Origin: Rhodosporidiobolus odoratus | Lineage: Eukaryota; Basidiomycota; Microbotryomycetes; Sporidiobolales; Sporidiobolaceae | Reading direction: 5' to 3' | Assembly (NCBI GenBank): GCA_034387635.1 | Contig: JAOANU010000002.1 | Span: forward strand, 1,116,001-1,180,000 | DNA length: 64,000 bases | Part shown: in pieces, positions 25,764 to 34,895 of the stretch | How the letters are laid out: each line of letters starts with the position of its first letter | Position numbering within the stretch: the first letter of the stretch is position 1 | Notes under the pieces: model-generated | What the model saw: only the letters and a program-made list of their open reading frames with translations | What the model was told of the DNA's origin: nothing | The model's database searches: none | Made by a program: the position numbers and the translations under genes

Positions 25764-26449
25764 CATCATTCAGGAAGCCTGATGGGCGTTCTCAGGTGAT
25801 CATAGGGCATCTAGCGCGAGGAGAACGTGGTCATGTGAGCGTTACTCGCTAAAGCAGTAGCTTGACACCTATGCGCGCGAGGCCGTGCAAACCGCTGTTT
25901 GTACACTTCTAAGGCTCGGTATGGCGTTGCCGGGGTATAGGTTGGAGTCCAGCTGTCCGTTGCTCTACTGACGCCCCTGTCTTGGGCTAGATCGTATCTT
26001 TGCCTGGCTTGCCAGACTGCGTGGCAAATATGCCAGTTGACAATCGGGTGACCTTCTCAGCGCGGTCGCGTCCTGCGCTCACGCTCACGGACCTGGTGAG
26101 CGTAAGTTTGGTTCTGCTTACCTCTGGTACCTCAACAGCTATACGCAGCATCGGTCGAGGAAGACTCTGCACGTAACTGACTGAAGTGCACGCTGCAAGA
26201 GGCCAGTGCGCTGGAATTGGAGTCTGGGTGTCGGACTTCATTCCTCCTTTGCTTCCTTCCCTCCTTGCTTCCTTGTTGCCTTACTTCCTCCTCTGCTTCT
26301 CTCCTCTACCGCTCCTGTGTGACTCAGCTTGCGCTTGTCGTCCCCGCCGATACTTTCACGAGGCGACCAATTCTTCCCTCCACCTCTACCAACGGTCGCA
26401 TCTAGATTGCCACCCACCAACCCGTCTTCTCCTCACCCACCTGCTTACG
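25764..26449. other. Intergenic region
   Basis: No supported gene. The segment 26240-26340 is a strong CT-rich tract (repeated CTTCCTTGC/CTTCC units) and is the probable leader or promoter region of the gene starting at 26450. Confidence 0.4.
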
Positions 26450-27617
26450 ATGCCCATCGACCTCGCTACCGTGTCTGACCCCGCCGATAAAGCTCATCGC
26501 TTCGTCGAAGACCTCCAACGCCTCGTCAGCGCCGTCGACGCATCCACGGTAATTGGCGCCTATCGCCTAACCCGCACGAGAGACGGTTCAGATGAGGTGA
26601 CACTGGCAGCAACATCGCCAGGTGAGTAGATCTGACTCACCGGGCTGCAGACTCGCTGCTTGCATTACGTCGTAACGGTTAGGTTCAAGGCGCTGACATC
26701 TTATTGCCCTGCTTCACTCGCGGTCGCCCTCTCGCCCCTTTGCACCACTCCATTAAGCGTCAGTCTCCGATAACAGCGATCCACTTCAGCCTGCAATCGA
26801 CTTCAGCCGGGAGGCTTGCCTCATCCTCCTGGGCATGCACACACAGGCAGCAGTAGCCGAGGTGGCAAGAAGCAGGTCCAAGGACGCCGATGACGAGATC
26901 GCCACTTTGCGAGCGGCCCTCAAGTCGCAGGCTGAAGCCATTCAACGCCTCTCGAAGCAGATTGATGAGGCGCAGGCGTTCCACTTGGTTGAAATCGGGC
27001 GACTCGAGTCGAAACTCGACACCGAACTAGACGGCGTCAAGACCCTCACCGGCGATCTCGCGGCGGTGGAGGATACCGTCAAGAGCCTTGTACAAGAGGT
27101 GGCAACGGTGAAGAACGCAGTCGCGAATATACAGCAAAGTGAGTTTTTTCATACTTATCCTCGGCTCGCTGTCTCCCTTCGTCGGTCACAGCTTCTGACA
27201 AGCTTCACTATAGTCCCGAGTACTCTAGGAGGAACTGTGGGTGCTACGCTGCACAACCTGTTGAGGAAACTGCGTGGTCAGTTCTGTTTCCATTGCGCCC
27301 TTCCATATTACTTTGTTCAAGCGCTGATGTACTCTGACACACACGCTAGACATGGGGGCCGTTCTTTGGTGTGTGATAGTCGGGGCCCTTGCCCAACTCG
27401 CTGCCGTATGGCTTGAGCCCCGTTTGTCCTGGCGCTCACTCATCAGATAGAAAGAATGACTCACGAGATGCGCCACACAGTATCGTCGAAGAGCCCGTGG
27501 TATCGATGGCTCATCGCTACTCTGGGTACAGTCGCCATCGCAGCCCAGACCCTGCTCGCCACACTGCTCCCAGCCCCGACTAGACCCTATCTTACGCCTT
27601 CACCATTAACCGTCTAG
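26450..27617 (+). CDS. Small coiled-coil, membrane-anchored protein of unknown function
   Basis: Splicing five exons gives about 270 residues. Exon 1 is MPIDLATVSDPADKAHRFVEDLQ to TSP, with a GTGAGT donor. Exon 2 (26773-27137) contains a long heptad-like helix: ARSRSKDADDEIATLRAALK, then QRLSKQIDEAQAFHLVEIGR, then VEDTVKSLVQEVATVKNAVAN. Two small exons lead to a hydrophobic stretch MGAVLWCVIVGALAQLAA. The last exon is joined by an intron ending CATCAG and has RWLIATLGTVAIAAQTLLATLL near the C-terminus. So it is a coiled coil followed by one or two membrane segments, with the coiled coil probably facing the cytoplasm. No family recognised; tethering or organelle contact would be a guess. The intron phases all agree with this model. 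Confidence 0.6.
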
Positions 27618-28599
27618 ACCCGTCACATCCCCGCCACAGAACACTCTTTCTTCCAGACTGTACTCCTGCTTGTTACATCCACAATAACATCTCAGATTTA
27701 CCTTTCTACACGAACCCACGTCATTCATTCTGCTCTTCCCTTTTCTCCTCGTAATATCGTCCACAAGGCTTTGTCGTCCTTTGTTCTCCCCTCTCATTCA
27801 GACAATTTGCATTTCCTAGTTCTACTACATCTGAGGCTTGCAACCTACTTCAGACCCCAGCAAACATCTACGAGTGCTGTCAAGAAGAGAAAGAAAGGAA
27901 AGAAACACCAATGCCGAAGTCTTGACGGAGGCATGGGAAACGACGCCAAACTAGTTCTGAGCGGCGTCCTTGTCTCTTCCTGGCCGAACACCTGACAAGC
28001 TGCAATAATATGCCAGCTAGCACGCAAAGTCAAGCTTGCTCAAGCCAGCTCGAGCCGATACAAGGCGGGCAAGAGGAGGTATCTGACCTTCTCAATCTGC
28101 CGTGTTTGTCAGCGATTCCAGCAAGTGTGGCACAAGCCGGGGCTCAGAGGCCCTCAAACTCCAACATCTACCTGAGCGGGGTTGAGAGGGGTACAAATGC
28201 AAAGAGCAGTCCGACAATGTGTTCCTCCGGTGTACCCCTTCAGCCCCAGCAATCAGCCATCAGCCCAGATTTACCCCAATATGCCGGCGCTCCTGTGCCG
28301 AAAGCGTTTCCTCTGAGCCAGAAGGGTCAGAGTTCTACATCTCAAGCACGAGAGCGGATCTTAAAGGGCCGCAATTCAGCCGGAACAATCAGATCGTAAA
28401 AGCATCGCTCGTGACAAGCTTCGAAGCAATGCTAGCTACCTACACCTCGAGCTCCACATCAGCCTTTCTTCCTCCATACTCCCTGCCCATACAACCTTGT
28501 TCTTACCACGCTCGATTGTCTACGAGGTGAGGAAGATGGGGGCTTCCTCCCCAAGGTTGTGCAAGGCATGCTGGCAGATGTGGCTGTGCTTGGCTCATA
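27618..28599. other. Gene-poor flank of the ATPase relic
   Basis: The first 300 bases are AT-richer than the rest of the window and look like the 3' UTR of the coiled-coil gene. A 129-codon frame starting at 28010 (+) is Ser/Gln/Pro-rich, has no recognisable domain and no introns, and I do not support it as a gene. From about 28500 the sequence grades into the tail of the decayed ATPase on the opposite strand. Confidence 0.4.
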
Positions 28600-30906
28600 T
28601 TCAGGTCGGCGAGGATGGATACAGCTAGGGTGGCGATACGGGGTGGGCGATCTGCCAGGAGATCCCAAGGTGCTTGAGAACGGTACTTCGGGCGATCGAT
28701 GGATTGGTTCATCATCGCCTTCAGAGAAAGCTAGAGCAAGCGTACGTGTGTAGACCGGGGATGTGGATGATGGGCAAGACTGAGAGGAAGCCCAGGACCA
28801 CCCTGTAGAGGAAAGAGCTACGTAAGAAGGCGGACGGAAACGGGAAAGAGGTAACAGACTAACGACCAAAGCAGCAGCTTGTTATCCCAGACGTCCCTGA
28901 CCCACTGAGTGTAGCGGCTGCAAGGAGGAGAGGGACTCCGGGAAAGGATGTCAGCACCGCTCGAACAGTTCGCAGGGAAAAAAGGGAAGGCGAACGCACT
29001 GGTCAGTCGCCTCCCGCATCTTGAACAAGCGCATCCTCATGTTCATGACCTCAGAAGCAGCAAGGAACAGACAGATCCAGGTAACAGCGGCAAAGGTAGC
29101 AGACCTCGCCTCGCCAACGAGACGGGAGCCGGGGTCGCCATTGATGTTGTCGTTCGAATTCCTGCCAAGGTTGCCGTCGCCGGAGCCGAAGACGATGATG
29201 ACGAAGACGCGATAGAGCAGGCCGCGCCCGTGATACCTTAAACAAGCATGTCGAGGAGGATGTTGGGCTTGAAGATATCCATTCTGAGACGGAAATGTGA
29301 GGGAAGAGGCAAAGAGGAGACAGGCCAAGTAGTCGCGAGGAAGGACACGAACCGTGTGGGGGATGGGAAAGGAAGAGAAGAGAAGTAGAGCAGCAGAAGG
29401 GAAAGGCAAAGTCAGATGAGGAAGTCACCGGGAAGAAGCGCAAGTGGGCGTACGTTGTAAGGCTTACGCTCGAGCCGTAGGGACGCCGCCCATGTAAACA
29501 TCTAGACAGCGCACGTATAGTAAGGAAAGAAGGGGAACTCACCACATCCGGGTCAGCCTTCTGCGTGCCGAGACCCATAGCCGAGAACGACGAGCCTGCG
29601 AAGAATCAAGTGTGAGCGTTGATATAAGTGACTGCGTGAGATGGAGCAGTAGGACGCACCCCGAGAATCTCGACCGGCGCCAAGGGGAACACGGAAAGAT
29701 CGTCTTCGTCCTTGAAAGCAAGACCGACAAGTAGGACCAGCGCTTGCATGATGTTTCCGGCCAGCAAGTGCAGCACGAACTGCGAGATACTGGTCAACAT
29801 GCGGCACCCTTCCTCAAGGGCCACGAGGATAGAAGCAGAGTTGAGTTGTCGTCGGCCAGAGCAATGTTGGAAGCGCCTTTGGCGATGTCGCTGCCCGTTC
29901 CCATGGCGATACCAATGTCGCTGCGCTTCAGAATCGGTGAAACGTTCGTCCCGTCGCCAGCTGTTATGGTAGGAAAGGTCAGCAAAGACTGTCGGGAAAA
30001 GGGACTGAGGTCAAGACGTGGAGGGAAGGAGAAAATCAGAGAAAAAGAAAGGTATCGCACATGCGGCGACGACCGCCTTGCGACGCTGCAGCACTTTGAC
30101 CATGCGGACCTCATCGAGAGGCCCATCGGAGAAGAGGGAGGGGTAAAAGGGGGAGCTGATCGACCTGTTTATCCGTGAGTTTCTCACAGCTGGAGAGAGC
30201 CATATCCATGGCGTTCACGAGTCTTTGCCGTGCATACGAAGGCCACGACAGAGACGCTCGACCTGTGGAAGTAAGAGGCACAGTCTTTCGATTTAGTTCG
30301 GCAGGAGAAAATATGGGTAACTCACTCGGATAGCGCCGTTAGCGACTCGGGTGCAAAAGCCAGCATTGAGAAAGCGTTCGATAGCGCCGTCGTTTGTCGA
30401 CCTCCTGAAGGCCCAATCGTAGGGCTACGCATACCGTCATGTATACCTATGAAAAACTGTTCGCTCGTCGCGGCGAGTAGGACAGAGATAGCGATAACGG
30501 AGCAAGGCGCACCCCGCCCATACTCTTGCCGGCCCCTCGGGCAAAGCTTAGCATGAGGCCCTGTCGAGTACATTGTATGGCAAGTGAGCTTAAAGGTGGG
30601 TCGAGATCGGAGGGATGGTTGCGCAGGGAGTTACGGTCGAGTCTCTTCAACCCAGCGAGGCAGAGAGCGCTACAGGCTGCTCCGAGGCTAGCTCTTACCA
30701 CATAGCTGAGTAGCAAACACCTCAGAAGCGCCGCACAATCGAGCCCAGCACACAGTCAGCGAGAGTTGGACCTGCAGAGGAAGAGAATGAGGGGGAAGCG
30801 AGGAGAGCAAGGCGGGAGGGTACATACGAGGTATCGGGGTTTCCTGTGTGGCTGTATGTAATGCTGCAAGTCTCTCAACGAGTATTTCGGAATTCACACC
30901 TCTTGC
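28600..30906 (-). pseudogene. 3' half of an ENA-type (P-type IID) Na+/K+ ATPase, decayed
   Basis: Live family members pump Na+ or K+ out of the cell. In order on this strand: degraded pieces around FIGIHD (about 30440) and [18 protein letters not shown] (30060-30130). After an intact intron comes [20 protein letters not shown] (29880-29960), the hinge motif that should read GDGVND but has Val for the second Asp. Then follow [38 protein letters not shown] (29650-29830) and SFSAMGLGTQKADPDV (29545-29590). Further on are a cytoplasmic or lumenal loop ending RSATFAAVTWICLFLA (about 29020-29260) and the last helix LLLWSVVLGFLSVLPIIHIP (28770-28890). Lesions: a one-base deletion after ALADDN (about 29843-29848); a frame conflict and lost helix residues at the junction near 29590-29660; no phosphorylation motif DKTGT or 5' half. 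The sequence stops at the 2.2-kb element. Confidence 0.85.
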
Positions 30907-30913
30907 ATCGACA
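30907..30913. repeat. Target-site duplication, left copy
   Basis: ATCGACA directly abuts the left terminal inverted repeat. The same seven bases recur directly outside the right terminal repeat (33099-33105). The preceding base differs (C here, G there), so the duplication is 7 bp, or a decayed 8 bp. Confidence 0.7.
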
Positions 30914-31132
30914 CTCTACGAGAAGTCGCCGGGAGCTTCTGTAGCTTTCTGTAGCCCAAATGGGAGCGCAGTAGTAGGTCGGTTCGTTCGGTCATACTGT
31001 CTCACGGCTACACATATCTGTAGCTCACTTGTAGGTCGTCCGCCAATGCACCTCCCACTCGGTTCCCATTTTACCTACAAGTGCCTCCTAGATCCTTCGA
31101 TTTCCTCCAAGTCGCTACAAGTACGACTTTCA

Positions 31133-31156
31133 TATGGTGGTCACTACCGGACAAAA
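31133..31156. repeat. Internal inverted repeat, left arm
   Basis: The complement of this 24-base stretch matches 31924-31947 at 19 of 24 positions (core TGTCCGG...TGAC.ACCATA). A further shared block GGGAGGTGCA lies about 90 bases beyond each arm. The arms lie inside the larger element and may mark a nested or rearranged copy. Confidence 0.5.
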
Positions 31157-31923
31157 CCCCTTTTCTCGTCTTCTTCTGCTTTGCTGGTCTTCTTGCTGAT
31201 CTTGCCCGCACAGAGACAAGGCTCGTGTTCCCAACTACCAAGCTACCCGTCCTAAGACCCGACACGACGCGTGTGAGCGATAGAAGATGGGGCAGCTGGC
31301 GGAAGGGAAGACTGAGATGTGAAGGAGAAGAAGGAGAACAGAGTGAAGCAAGGAGAGCCAGCCTTTATAGGGACTCTCGGCGACCTAGGTGCCCTGGTGA
31401 ACAAACACGTTGGACGCGTGTCGAGACGTGTCGGAAGGAAGCGTAGAAAGAGAATCAACCTTCTTGCCATAGAAAGGAACAACGCGTCGCAGCTCCTGCC
31501 AAAGCGTGTCAATGCTTCTGTACAGGCTTTAGTGACGTGTCACAGGTTCTCTTGTATGGCTACCAGCGCGCTGTGAGCCTACAAAGCGTGTAATGAGGTG
31601 TGAGGAGATCAGCCACCGCAAACGGTGGCAGGCGCGCGCTGAGCTTCTTTGCCTTGGTCGACTGCACTTACTGGTCTGCACAAGTCAGAGTAGAAAAGCA
31701 TATGCAGAAGTCGCTGGCGCACGAGTAGGCGAGTTTTACGCACAGGGGAAGAAGCGGGAAAAAAAACCTCAGACAAGCCGGAACAAGGCGTAAAAAGTGG
31801 CGGTTCAGCAAAACAGACCTCAGAAATGACAAATGTAACTGGCTAAGTTTGGAACTGCCTGCTGAAAAACACAAGCGAAGGAGAGAAAGGAGGAATCGGG
31901 AGAGAGTAGATGCCAAAATATGG

Positions 31924-31947
31924 TTCTGTCCGGCTCTGACTACCATA
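31924..31947. repeat. Internal inverted repeat, right arm
   Basis: Partner of the arm at 31133-31156, in opposite orientation; CTACA motifs follow within 60 bases, as they do on the other side. Confidence 0.5.
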
Positions 31948-33098
31948 CTTTCAGGCTTTCTCATGCCTACAGCTCGCCTACAATTCTCGCTACCATTCCG
32001 CTACACCTACTGGGAGGTGCACTACCGATTCTGGTGCTCTTCCTGCAGCCTTTTCCGCAGCGTCATTCCGAAAGCAGTTTTTGTCCTGTCCAGTTTTCGG
32101 ACGCTTGCTCACATTGTCGCGCATGCGGTGGCACAGAAGTAGGGTAATCAGCGATAGGGCATTGCAAGTGATCAAGCTACAAGGGAAGCGGACAATCGCT
32201 GCACGAGAGACCCTCCGAAATAAGAGGAGGCGTCGACCGAATCCACGGCGAACTATGTAGAGGGACCTGTGAATCCGAAGAGAGACGGAGGTCAGCATGT
32301 GCAGTGAGCGAGTGTGGGATAAGACCCACGCAGCGCTGCACTACCGAGAAGAAGCAAGAGGATGGTCAGCCCAGGTACCTGTAACGACGTGCAAGCGCTG
32401 GAACAAGCAAAAACTTACAGTGACCCTGGGCCCGATCCCCTGTACAGCAGCAGCCCTATTCAACGGAGGAAAGAGGGAGACAATGAGGTTAGCAATGCGC
32501 GGACAAGTCGCGAAGAGAGTCGTCGAAGCTGAACGCCGATGACCAGGGGCACGCGAAGTCCAGTCGACATCGCTCACGAGCAGCAGTACAACAAGGGGAA
32601 AGAGCGGGAGAGTGAGAAACTGAATGGGACGTACAGTTGAACCAGCGCAAGGAACGCTCCGACAAGCGTAACTACAGCGCTATTGTCAGATCAATGGCGA
32701 AGGTATGTGGCAGCAATTGTGTATGTCGTGTCGACACTTGACGTTGGTGAAGTCGAGGAAAGTGATGAAGAGGGAACAAAGAAGCGAAGTTGAAGCGTAG
32801 GCCGGTGACAAGCTGAACGGGACTTAGCGAAATTTGGACGCAGGGCGGTCTCCATCATGCTATCGCAACTTGTAGAGTCCGGTCGGATAGTTGTAGCTGA
32901 GTTGTAGGCGGAGTTGTAGCGAGCTGGGAGAAAGTGTGGAGAAAGTCGTTCGGCCAGCAGCGAAGGGCTGCGTCCCGGAAGTTGTAGCGGATGTGTAGGG
33001 TTGCTGTAGGCCGAGGATTGAGCGCTACCTTTTCTTGCAGCTTCATGTAGCTTGACTGGGACCGACACGAGGAGACCTACAACCGACTTCTCGTAGGG

Positions 33099-33105
33099 AT
33101 CGACA
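33099..33105. repeat. Target-site duplication, right copy
   Basis: ATCGACA directly after the right terminal inverted repeat, identical to 30907-30913. Confidence 0.7.
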
Positions 33106-33177
33106 TCATCGACTCGAGGTTGGCTTGCCGCTCTCGCCTACGAAACAACTTGAGGACTACGGAGCGTACAACGACAC

Positions 33178-34636
33178 ATGGTGAGGGTCTTCGTGGTGGC
33201 TCTCGGCTCTGGCAGCTCACCCTCTTGCCTGCCCAGTCCGCAACTTACTTGCTTCAATCCGTCTCGGACCCGGCACCCAAAACAACGCCTGCAACCTTGC
33301 CAACCGACCAAGAGCACGGTCACAGTGACGCAGTATGGGCTACAAAGTGGGCACGTAGAGCGGGAGGGGGTGAATTCGTCGCATCGGCTGGAGCCGATCA
33401 TACCATAAAGTTGTGGTGCGCTGCTTCGTTTTCCTACTAGTTGCACCTACAATTTGCTGGTCTGACGGTTTTCGCGTCTGCAGGGATCCCTCCACCCCGG
33501 CCGGCCCGACACGAACCATTCGCCCTCCGAAGTCGCTCGGCATCGTTTCCCTCGACGTTGACAAGGCAGAAGGTGGCGCGTCTTTTCTGGTCTCGAGTTC
33601 GCTGGACTCAGTCATCAGTCGATGGAGCGTAGACGGAGAAGCGCAGGGCCGCAAGGAGCTTGGGCCTGGTGCGTTCTTGCGTCCTTTTCTCACCTGCTCT
33701 CAGCCTAACTCGTCCGCCTTGTGTAGCCGAATCATGGGGGGTGTCATTGCATCCTCGCACCGAGATTCTCGCTACGGCGGGCCAAGAAGGTCGCGTACGC
33801 GTTCTTTCCGCCTCTGCTGAAGGGTTCGGTGAAGAGCTAGCCTCGATGGAAGCGGCAGGGTCTTTCGGGACGGCAGTGGAATACGTACGTTGTTCCGACG
33901 CTTCAAGCTTGCGAGAGATAGCTGAGATGGACCGGTTCTGCAGAGCAAGGGCGGTAATCTCCTCGCGGTCGCCAGCGAAAGCGGTTATGTTTCGCTTTTC
34001 GATGCGGAAACGGGCACCCTGATTTCCTCCTTCCCTGGTGAGTCTTTCGAGTACAGCCGTTTTCCACCGCTCGTGACTGACCTCGGGCTGTTTCTATCCA
34101 GCTCATTCCGCACCGATTCGGTCTCTCTCCTTCACCTCGAATCTCCTCGTAACCGGTTCCGATGACAAGCGCATCGGCGTCTTCGACCTTCGCGCTTTAA
34201 CGTCTACCACCGGATCCACAGGTGCTGGGGGAAGAAGGGGTCAAGTAGCGAGTCTAGGAGGTCACGAAGGCTGGGTCGTCAACGTCGAGGCTCGAAACGA
34301 GCGATTGCTAGCGAGCGGGTTCGTCCTTTCTTTCTGACTACACTGCCCTACACGGAGGAGGGTAATGTGTGGTAATCGAACATGGGACTAACCCTGGCCG
34401 CTTGCAGCTCATCCGACGGCACAATCAAGCTCTTCGACCTGTCGTCCCCGTCTTCCGCCCTATCAACGCTGCGAGACCACACAGGAGACGTCTGGGCACT
34501 ATCTTGGGCACCCGAAGCCGCGGCAAACGCCCCGCAAATAGAAGGACTCGGCGGCGCGGCAGTGGGCTTGGGAGGCGGAAAGCTCGTCTCGGCGGGAGAA
34601 GATGGGCGCCTAAGGTGGTGGAGAGGTGGAGGTTAG
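33178..34636 (+). CDS. SKI8: SKI8/WDR61-like WD40 protein
   Basis: WD40 scaffold of the Ski complex (cytoplasmic 3'-5' mRNA decay with the exosome), also linked to meiotic recombination and Paf1 in relatives. WD repeats: HSDAVWATKWARRAGGGEFVASAGADHTIKLW, then VSSSLDSVISRWSVDG, VSLHPRTEILATAGQEGRVRVL, LAVASESGYVSLFDAETG, IRSLSFTSNLLVTGSDDKRIGVFDLR, then HEGWVVNVEARNERLLASGSSDGTIKLFDL and HTGDVWALSWAPEA...LVSAGEDGRLRWW. That makes seven blades, about 370 residues, as expected. In my model exon 1 is the ATG alone, followed by a 35-base intron (GTGAGG...GGCAG, phase 0). Without it there is no in-frame start before the first blade. The tail ends WWRGGG. The promoter is squeezed between this ATG and the mobile element. 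Confidence 0.85.
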
Positions 34637-34895
34637 TCAGGCGTGTGCGTGCTCCCCGTCAATTCAAGCATGTTTTGAACGCATCAGCGCAGTATTGAAC
34701 AAGGGAGATCTCGGGGAGATTCACTCGGGCCGGCAGAGGAGGACCCTGCGCTCCTCAGACCCTGAAGAGGCGCAGGGACCTCTTCCTTCTGGCAACTCCT
34801 GCCTCTCCTCTCCTGCCTTGTCTTCTTCTGCTTCTTTCATTTGCTTCTGCTTCGTCCTCTACCAAGCCTCGTCCGCCCATTACAAACCGGCCGCC

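Larger units (their letters stand above)
30914..33098. mobile_element. 2,185-bp transposon-like element with TIRs and TSD, family unknown
   Basis: Bounded by 15-bp terminal inverted repeats (CTCTACGAGAAGTCG at 30914-30928; the complement of CCCTACGAGAAGTCG at 33084-33098; 14 of 15 match) and flanked by the direct repeat ATCGACA. Both ends are rich in the pentamer TGTAG/CTACA: seven copies in about 30935-31125 and nine in about 32868-33085, like the subterminal binding-site arrays of DNA transposons. I see no transposase with recognisable catalytic motifs. On the - strand there are short hydrophobic stretches separated by intron-like signals (for example VTLVGAFLALVQL near 32650 and NALSLITLLLCHRM near 32130), but they do not form a gene I can name. 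It is probably a non-autonomous or degenerate hAT- or Mutator-like element. It sits between the ATPase relic and SKI8, 80 bases from the SKI8 ATG. Confidence 0.65.

Noticed and set aside
28010..28399. 129-codon + strand frame starting with ATG
   Set aside because: No domain, no introns in an intron-dense genome, Ser/Gln-rich, and in a gene-poor flank of a pseudogene.
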